Shown here: piece by piece, positions 13,657 through 16,891 of the stretch
Position numbering within the stretch: the stretch's first letter is position 1
Layout of the letters: each line of letters begins with the position of its first letter
Assembly: GCA_937957685.1 (NCBI GenBank)
Contig: CALGAO010000140.1
Coordinates: 1-16,891 of the forward strand
Source of the DNA: an uncultured Paenibacillaceae bacterium
GTDB lineage: Bacteria > Bacillota > Bacilli > Paenibacillales > DA-C8
Direction: 5' to 3'
Length of the DNA stretch: 16,891 nt
Notes under the pieces: model-generated
What the model saw: the letters and a program-made list of their open reading frames with translations, nothing else
Database searches by the model: none
Told to the model about the DNA's origin: nothing
Translations under genes and position numbers: made by a program

Positions 13657-13767
13657 ATGCGAGACCAGCTCCGCCAGACGCCTGCAAGCATGGCCAGGTA
13701 TAGTCTGCGGCAGCCTTGCGTGAGCAGGGAGCCATCACGCAGAGAAGGAGGTCATCCAGGAACATGA
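13657..13767 (+). CDS. Possible 36-residue ORF between the two Coat F genes
   Basis: The ATG lies 6 nt after GAAGG, 17 nt beyond the first Coat F stop, and the TGA overlaps the next gene's ATG (ATGA). The product is very basic, starting MRDQLRQTPASMARYSLRQP and ending REGGHPGT. No family is recognised. The overlap suggests coupling, which would help explain the poor RBS spacing of the next gene. It could also be chance in G+C-rich DNA. Confidence 0.3.
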   Translation: MRDQLRQTPASMARYSLRQPCVSREPSRREGGHPGT

Positions 13768-14138
13768 ACATGAATCAGGCGCAAGCCAACCAACAGAGCA
13801 TGAATACGATCCAGAATCCGAAGCCGGCCGGCGAACCCCAGGTGAAGGGACCGGAGATGAATGACCGGGATCGGCTCAACGATATTCTGGCGCTGGAGAA
13901 ATACCTGACCGACAGCTTCAACGTGTCCGCGAGGGAAGCCAGCCATCCCGAGCTGCATCAGGACATCATGACGATCCTGAACGAGACGCATGCTTGTCAA
14001 TATGAGCTGTATGAATTGATGTTTCGCAAGGGGTATTATAAACTGGAGGCTGAGGATCAGAACAAGCTGGATCAATCGTATCAGCAATTCGCGGGCTACA
14101 GCTCGCAATTTCCGTATACGGGCGGCCATGTGATGTAA
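13764..14138 (+). CDS. Spore coat protein, Coat F family (second copy)
   Basis: This 124-residue protein begins MNMNQAQANQQSMN. After a Gln/Asn/Pro-rich N-terminus of about 45 residues it has the Coat F helical domain: DRLNDILALEKYLTDSFNVS, then a helix with ELHQDIMTILNETHACQYEL followed by YELMFRKGYYKL. It ends in a Tyr/Phe-rich tail (FAGYSSQFPYTGG), common in coat proteins that become cross-linked. The domain is only distantly similar to the neighbour at 13337, so they are diverged paralogs. AAGGAGG lies 12 nt before the ATG, longer than usual; translation may be coupled to the small ORF that overlaps the start. The gene is followed by degV after 38 nt. Confidence 0.88.
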   Translation: MNMNQAQANQQSMNTIQNPKPAGEPQVKGPEMNDRDRLNDILALEKYLTDSFNVSAREASHPELHQDIMTILNETHACQYELYELMFRKGYYKLEAEDQNKLDQSYQQFAGYSSQFPYTGGHVM

Positions 14139-14176
14139 TACTGATCGATCTGAACATAGTGGGGAGCGAAAACCGC

Positions 14177-15046
14177 ATGAACTTTGAGATCATCACCGAT
14201 TCCTCGGCGAATCTGCCCGATGAGGTGATCCGTGAGGCAGGCATCCGGATCGCATCGCTGACCTTCCTGGTGGATGGAGTCGAATACAGGAGCTATGATG
14301 AGGGGGTCAAGTCCGACCTCGGGAGATTCTACGAGATGATGAGGAATGGCAAGGTCATTCAGACATCCCTCGTCAACACCGGACAGTTCGTCCAGATCAT
14401 GGAGCCTCTGCTCAAGGAAGGCAAGGATATCCTCTATATCGGCTTCTCCAGCGCGCTCAGCGGCACCTATCAATCGGCTGTGACCGCCGCAGAGCTGCTG
14501 AAGGAAGACTATCCCGAGCGGAGGATCGTCACCGTCGATTCGCTGTCCGCCTCACTGGGACAAGGCTTGCTCGTCTGGTCTGCGGCACAGAAGCGCAAGG
14601 CGGGCAGCTCGCTGGAGGAAACGGCGGAATGGGTGAAGGAGAACAGGCTGCGGATGCGCCATCACTTCACCGTGGATGATCTGATGTTCCTCAAACGAGG
14701 CGGACGCATCAGCGCCACATCGGCCATGCTCGGCACGATGCTCAACATCAAGCCGACGCTGAAGATGGACGATGAGGGCAGACTGGCGGTCATCGGCAAA
14801 GTCCGTGGCAGACGCCATTCGTTGAAAGGGCTCGTCGATGAGCTCCGGGAGCATGCGGTGGATATCGAGGATCAGACGATCGCCATCAGCCACGGCGACT
14901 GCCTCGATGAAGCCAGGTATGTCGAAGAGCAGATTCGGTCCTTCTGCCAACCGCGAGATATCCTGATCAACATCATCGACCCGGTCATCGGCGCCCATTC
15001 GGGTCCTGGCACGATGGCCCTGTTCTTCCTCGGCCAGCATCGGTGA
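14177..15046 (+). CDS. DegV-family fatty-acid-binding protein
   Basis: Members of this family (FakB type) bind a fatty acid for phosphorylation by the kinase FakA, feeding host or recycled fatty acids into phospholipid. The 289 residues match the family. Signatures are IITDSSANLP (5-14), the TSLVNTGQF segment that contacts the bound lipid, IGFSSALSGTYQSA, VDSLSASLGQGLLV, FLKRGGRIS, and IGAHSGPGTMALFF near the end. The ATG has GGGGAG about 10 nt upstream. No FakA gene is in the window, which is common because B subunits are scattered. It lies 38 nt after the second Coat F gene; a shared transcript is possible, and a terminator follows. Confidence 0.93.
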   Translation: MNFEIITDSSANLPDEVIREAGIRIASLTFLVDGVEYRSYDEGVKSDLGRFYEMMRNGKVIQTSLVNTGQFVQIMEPLLKEGKDILYIGFSSALSGTYQSAVTAAELLKEDYPERRIVTVDSLSASLGQGLLVWSAAQKRKAGSSLEETAEWVKENRLRMRHHFTVDDLMFLKRGGRISATSAMLGTMLNIKPTLKMDDEGRLAVIGKVRGRRHSLKGLVDELREHAVDIEDQTIAISHGDCLDEARYVEEQIRSFCQPRDILINIIDPVIGAHSGPGTMALFFLGQHR

Positions 15047-15104
15047 GGATGGTACCCACACATCCAGGTCAAGACCGCGATCTCACCTCGATATGTCAGA
15101 TTGG

Positions 15105-15150
15105 CAGGGCACCCGGAAGTCCCCGCGACGGATGGGCGCCCTGTTCTTAT
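15105..15150 (+). terminator. Terminator between degV and the AraC-family gene
   Basis: CAGGGC-a-CCC (15105-15114) pairs with GGG-c-GCCCTG (15134-15143), followed by TTCTTAT on the plus strand. It ends degV transcription. The araC-type stop codon overlaps its tail, so the hairpin probably also protects that message, but the minus side has no good T-tract. Confidence 0.7.
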
Positions 15151-16025
15151 GTGGAATGCATGTACTCGCCGGGCGTCATGCCCGTCATCCTCCTGAACAT
15201 CCTTCCGAAATACGTCATGTTCGTATACCCCACCTCAAGCGCAACCTGTTGCACCGTATAGCTTCGGGTCCTCAGCAGCTGCCCCGCCTCGTGAATGCGC
15301 AGCGCATGGATGTACTCCAGCAGCGTCTTCCCGGTTGCTCTCTTGAAGGCATAGCAGAGATGATTCGGACTGACGCAGCAGATTCGCGCCGCCTGCTCGA
15401 CCGAGAGCGGTTCGCGAAAGTGTTGGCTCAGATATTGCAGCAGGGGCTGGATGAGGATGTGCTCCCTTCTGATCCTGGGCGCGGCGCGGTCGGTGCGCGA
15501 GCACTGGAAGGCATAGCCGAGCAGGCTGAACAGCTCCCCCTTGATCAGCAGCTCGGAGCCGGCCGGTCTCTCCCGAAAGAGATGAACGATCCGCAGGATT
15601 CCCCGATGAATCCGCTCGGTGACTTCCCGCACCGTCTCCCGCTGGTAGAAGGATGGAAGAACCCCGTCTTCCTGAAGCATGGGGATGATGTACTTCGATT
15701 CCGTAAGATCGAGCGAACTGTTGCGCAGCAGCGAGGGGCTGAACACCGCCGCGAACAGCTCGCTGCCTTCCTCGATCGGAAAGGCCGCATGCATCTGGCG
15801 CGCGCTCACGAAGGCAACCTCGCCCTCGTGAAGATCGACGAACGCGGCGCCTACCTGCACGCGAAAGCCGCCTCTGACGATGGTGATCCATTCCAGATGG
15901 TCGTGCCAATGCGGCGGGATGATGGGCCCCACGCTTCCTCCCACATGGAAGCAGTTGATCGGGAAGGCGGCATCGGGGATCACGGTCTGCTCCTGGAACG
16001 ACGGCAACGGAGTGGCTTCGGTCAT
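15147..16025 (-). CDS. AraC-family regulator with N-terminal cupin domain
   Basis: This 292-residue DNA-binding regulator has an AraC-type beta-barrel at the N-terminus (PPHWHDHLEW at 37-46, then GGFRVQVGAAFVDLHEGEV), which usually binds a small ligand, often a sugar. The C-terminus holds two helix-turn-helix motifs: LSVEQAARICCVSPNHLCYA and a second with YTVQQVALEVGYTNMTYFGR, followed by the family end MTGMTPGEYM. The start is ATG 16025, 5 nt after AGGAGGAG; an upstream extension to 16109 would run through palindromic DNA and lacks an RBS. Its target is not evident: no sugar gene is next to it in the window. Confidence 0.92.
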   Translation of the reverse strand: MTEATPLPSFQEQTVIPDAAFPINCFHVGGSVGPIIPPHWHDHLEWITIVRGGFRVQVGAAFVDLHEGEVAFVSARQMHAAFPIEEGSELFAAVFSPSLLRNSSLDLTESKYIIPMLQEDGVLPSFYQRETVREVTERIHRGILRIVHLFRERPAGSELLIKGELFSLLGYAFQCSRTDRAAPRIRREHILIQPLLQYLSQHFREPLSVEQAARICCVSPNHLCYAFKRATGKTLLEYIHALRIHEAGQLLRTRSYTVQQVALEVGYTNMTYFGRMFRRMTGMTPGEYMHST

Positions 16026-16050
16026 CTCATCTCCTCCTCGTATTGTAGTT

Positions 16051-16110
16051 TTTGAAGGTAGCTGCTTGGCCAATTTCCAGTCCCCTCGGGGACTGGAGGC
16101 CACCTTCAAA
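16051..16110. repeat. 60-nt imperfect palindrome
   Basis: Outer arms TTTGAAGGT (16051-16059) and ACCTTCAAA (16102-16110), a GGCC/GGCC stem, and a central perfect hairpin CCAGTCCCC-TC-GGGGACTGG (16077-16096). It sits between the araC-type gene and the IS110 leader. It could be a terminator-like element, an operator, or the palindromic target chosen by the insertion sequence. Confidence 0.8.
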
Positions 16111-16150
16111 ATTTCCAGTTACACATCGAAAATTTTCGCCAGGGACTGGA
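16110..16150. repeat. Related second hairpin sharing sequence with the palindrome
   Basis: AATTTCCAGT (also at 16072-16081) and GGGACTGGA (also at 16089-16097) recur here at 16110-16119 and 16142-16150. They are separated by 22 nt containing the perfect palindrome CGAAAATTTTCG. This is a second version of the central hairpin with a different loop, consistent with duplication or with the junction of an inserted element. Confidence 0.65.
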
Positions 16151-16204
16151 CTTTCCGGCATGCCTCCGGACAATGGTACTCAGGGGCCATTCGGGGAAAT
16201 TCGC

Positions 16205-16420
16205 CCTCCTCCTGTAGCTTCGACTACATGAATAAGTCTGTTTCTCCGGCACTCGTTTGAACTTCTTACCCGCTGGCTGTCCCCTTCGGCAACCCATGCC
16301 CGGCGTGGCAGCGCCGGGAGCAGCTCATGGACCGAAGCGAGTTCTCATACGCGAGGGTGAGTGATCGGCGAGGGCGCCGGAGGCATCCCGGAGCGTCTGT
16401 TCCCTGAATCCCCTCACAGA
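16205..16420 (+). ncRNA. Candidate IS110 bridge RNA (seekRNA) region
   Basis: Recent work on IS110 elements shows a structured RNA from the left non-coding end that base-pairs with target and donor DNA. The position fits, and the sequence holds local stem-loops: TGTAG-CTTCGA-CTACA (16213-16228), CCCGGCG-TGGCAG-CGCCGGG (16299-16318) and CTCA/TGAG around 16345-16362. In addition ATGCCTCCGG (16160-16169) is exactly complementary to CCGGAGGCAT (16377-16386), so the transcript could begin earlier. Boundaries and guide loops are not assigned. Confidence 0.45.
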
Positions 16421-16436
16421 AAGGAGGGATTTCACC

Positions 16437-16891
16437 TTGAAACTGTTTGTCGGTATTGACGTCAGTTCACAAGAACTGGAAGCGTGTTTGATGAACCCGG
16501 ACGGTGAGAAGCTGGATACGCTCAAGGTGAACAACAATTTGCAGGGCGCTTCGCACCTGCGGGATCGGATCGTCGCCGCGGCGGACAAGCTTTCCGCCTC
16601 CGAGATTCACATCGGACTGGAGTCCACTTCGGTCTACAGCTGGCATCCCGCGATGTACCTGCACCAGGATCCGGCGCTCAAAGCACGCAACGCCAAGGTC
16701 TTCACCATCAATCCCAAACTCATCAGCAAGTTCAAAGAAGCCTATCCCGACCTGGACAAGACCGATCGCCTCGACGCCTGGATCATCGCGGACCGTCTGC
16801 GCTTCGGCAGACTGACGACCACCATCGTCATGCAAGAGCAGTACATCGCGCTGCAGAGGCTGACACGGATGCGTTACCACCTGATCCACAG
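16437..16891 (+). CDS. IS110-family transposase/recombinase (3' end outside window)
   Basis: The start codon is TTG, 9 nt after AAGGAGG. The visible 151 residues begin MKLFVGIDVSSQELEACLM, with the first catalytic aspartate in GIDVSS. They continue with IGLESTSVYSWHPAMYL (glutamate) and KTDRLDAWIIADRLRFGR (two aspartates): the RuvC-like DEDD domain of IS110 recombinases. The region ends at ALQRLTRMRYHLIH, the start of the helical linker. The frame is open throughout with no disruption. The C-terminal Tnp domain with the catalytic serine would lie past the window. Codon and base use are not strikingly unlike the neighbours, so the element may be long resident in related hosts. Confidence 0.93.
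   Translation, partial: MKLFVGIDVSSQELEACLMNPDGEKLDTLKVNNNLQGASHLRDRIVAAADKLSASEIHIGLESTSVYSWHPAMYLHQDPALKARNAKVFTINPKLISKFKEAYPDLDKTDRLDAWIIADRLRFGRLTTTIVMQEQYIALQRLTRMRYHLIH

Larger units (their letters stand above)
16111..16891 (+). mobile_element. IS110-family insertion sequence, left part only
   Basis: The element is identified by its transposase. The right end lies beyond the window. The left end cannot be fixed from one copy because IS110 elements usually lack terminal inverted repeats and target duplications; somewhere in 16111-16200 is likely. At least 240 nt of structured leader precede the transposase, which suits the IS110 group (RNA in the left end) rather than IS1111 (RNA in the right end). 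Confidence 0.7.

Overview
The window looks like chromosome of a G+C-rich, endospore-forming Gram-positive bacterium of the Paenibacillaceae type. The support is two Coat F spore-coat proteins, strong AGGAGG-type ribosome binding sites, frequent TTG/GTG starts, a KipI/KipA/LamB-type 5-oxoprolinase operon and a DegV protein. Assignments rest on reading motifs by eye; no search was run.

Layout. (1) 1-275: three tandem 52-bp units, each with a Shine-Dalgarno sequence and a start codon held in an 8-bp hairpin, then a tiny ORF and an intrinsic terminator. The array reaches the window edge. (2) 362-3083, minus strand: 5-oxoprolinase operon pxpB-pxpC-small ORF-pxpA. The small ORF is made of 15-residue repeats and fills the pxpC/pxpA gap. 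(3) 3231-3314: three tandem, increasingly degenerate terminator-like hairpins. (4) 3326-9491: a signalling block with a GGDEF diguanylate cyclase, a soluble HD-GYP phosphodiesterase, a chemoreceptor with almost no external domain, a membrane HD-GYP protein, and a broken gene that joins a 7TMR-DISM-like sensor to the tail of an HD-GYP protein after an internal loss and a frameshift. (5) 9791-11958, minus strand: a PAP2 phosphatase and an ArsB-type arsenite permease with no ArsR or ArsC beside it. (6) 12296-15046, plus strand: a conserved-looking protein of unknown function, two Coat F proteins with a candidate small ORF between them, and a DegV lipid-binding protein. (7) 15147-16025, minus strand: an AraC-family regulator with a cupin sensor domain. 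(8) 16051-16891: palindromic DNA, then the left part of an IS110-family element whose TTG-started DEDD transposase runs off the window. Its long structured leader is where an IS110 bridge RNA would be encoded.

How the genes work together: the Pxp proteins would convert 5-oxoproline to glutamate. The GGDEF and HD-GYP enzymes would make and destroy c-di-GMP, possibly tied to motility through the chemoreceptor next door. The coat proteins fit a sporulating host. The least explained parts are the left-edge hairpin/start-codon array, the repeat-built small ORF in the pxp operon, the chimeric receptor remnant, and the palindromes and leader of the IS110 element.
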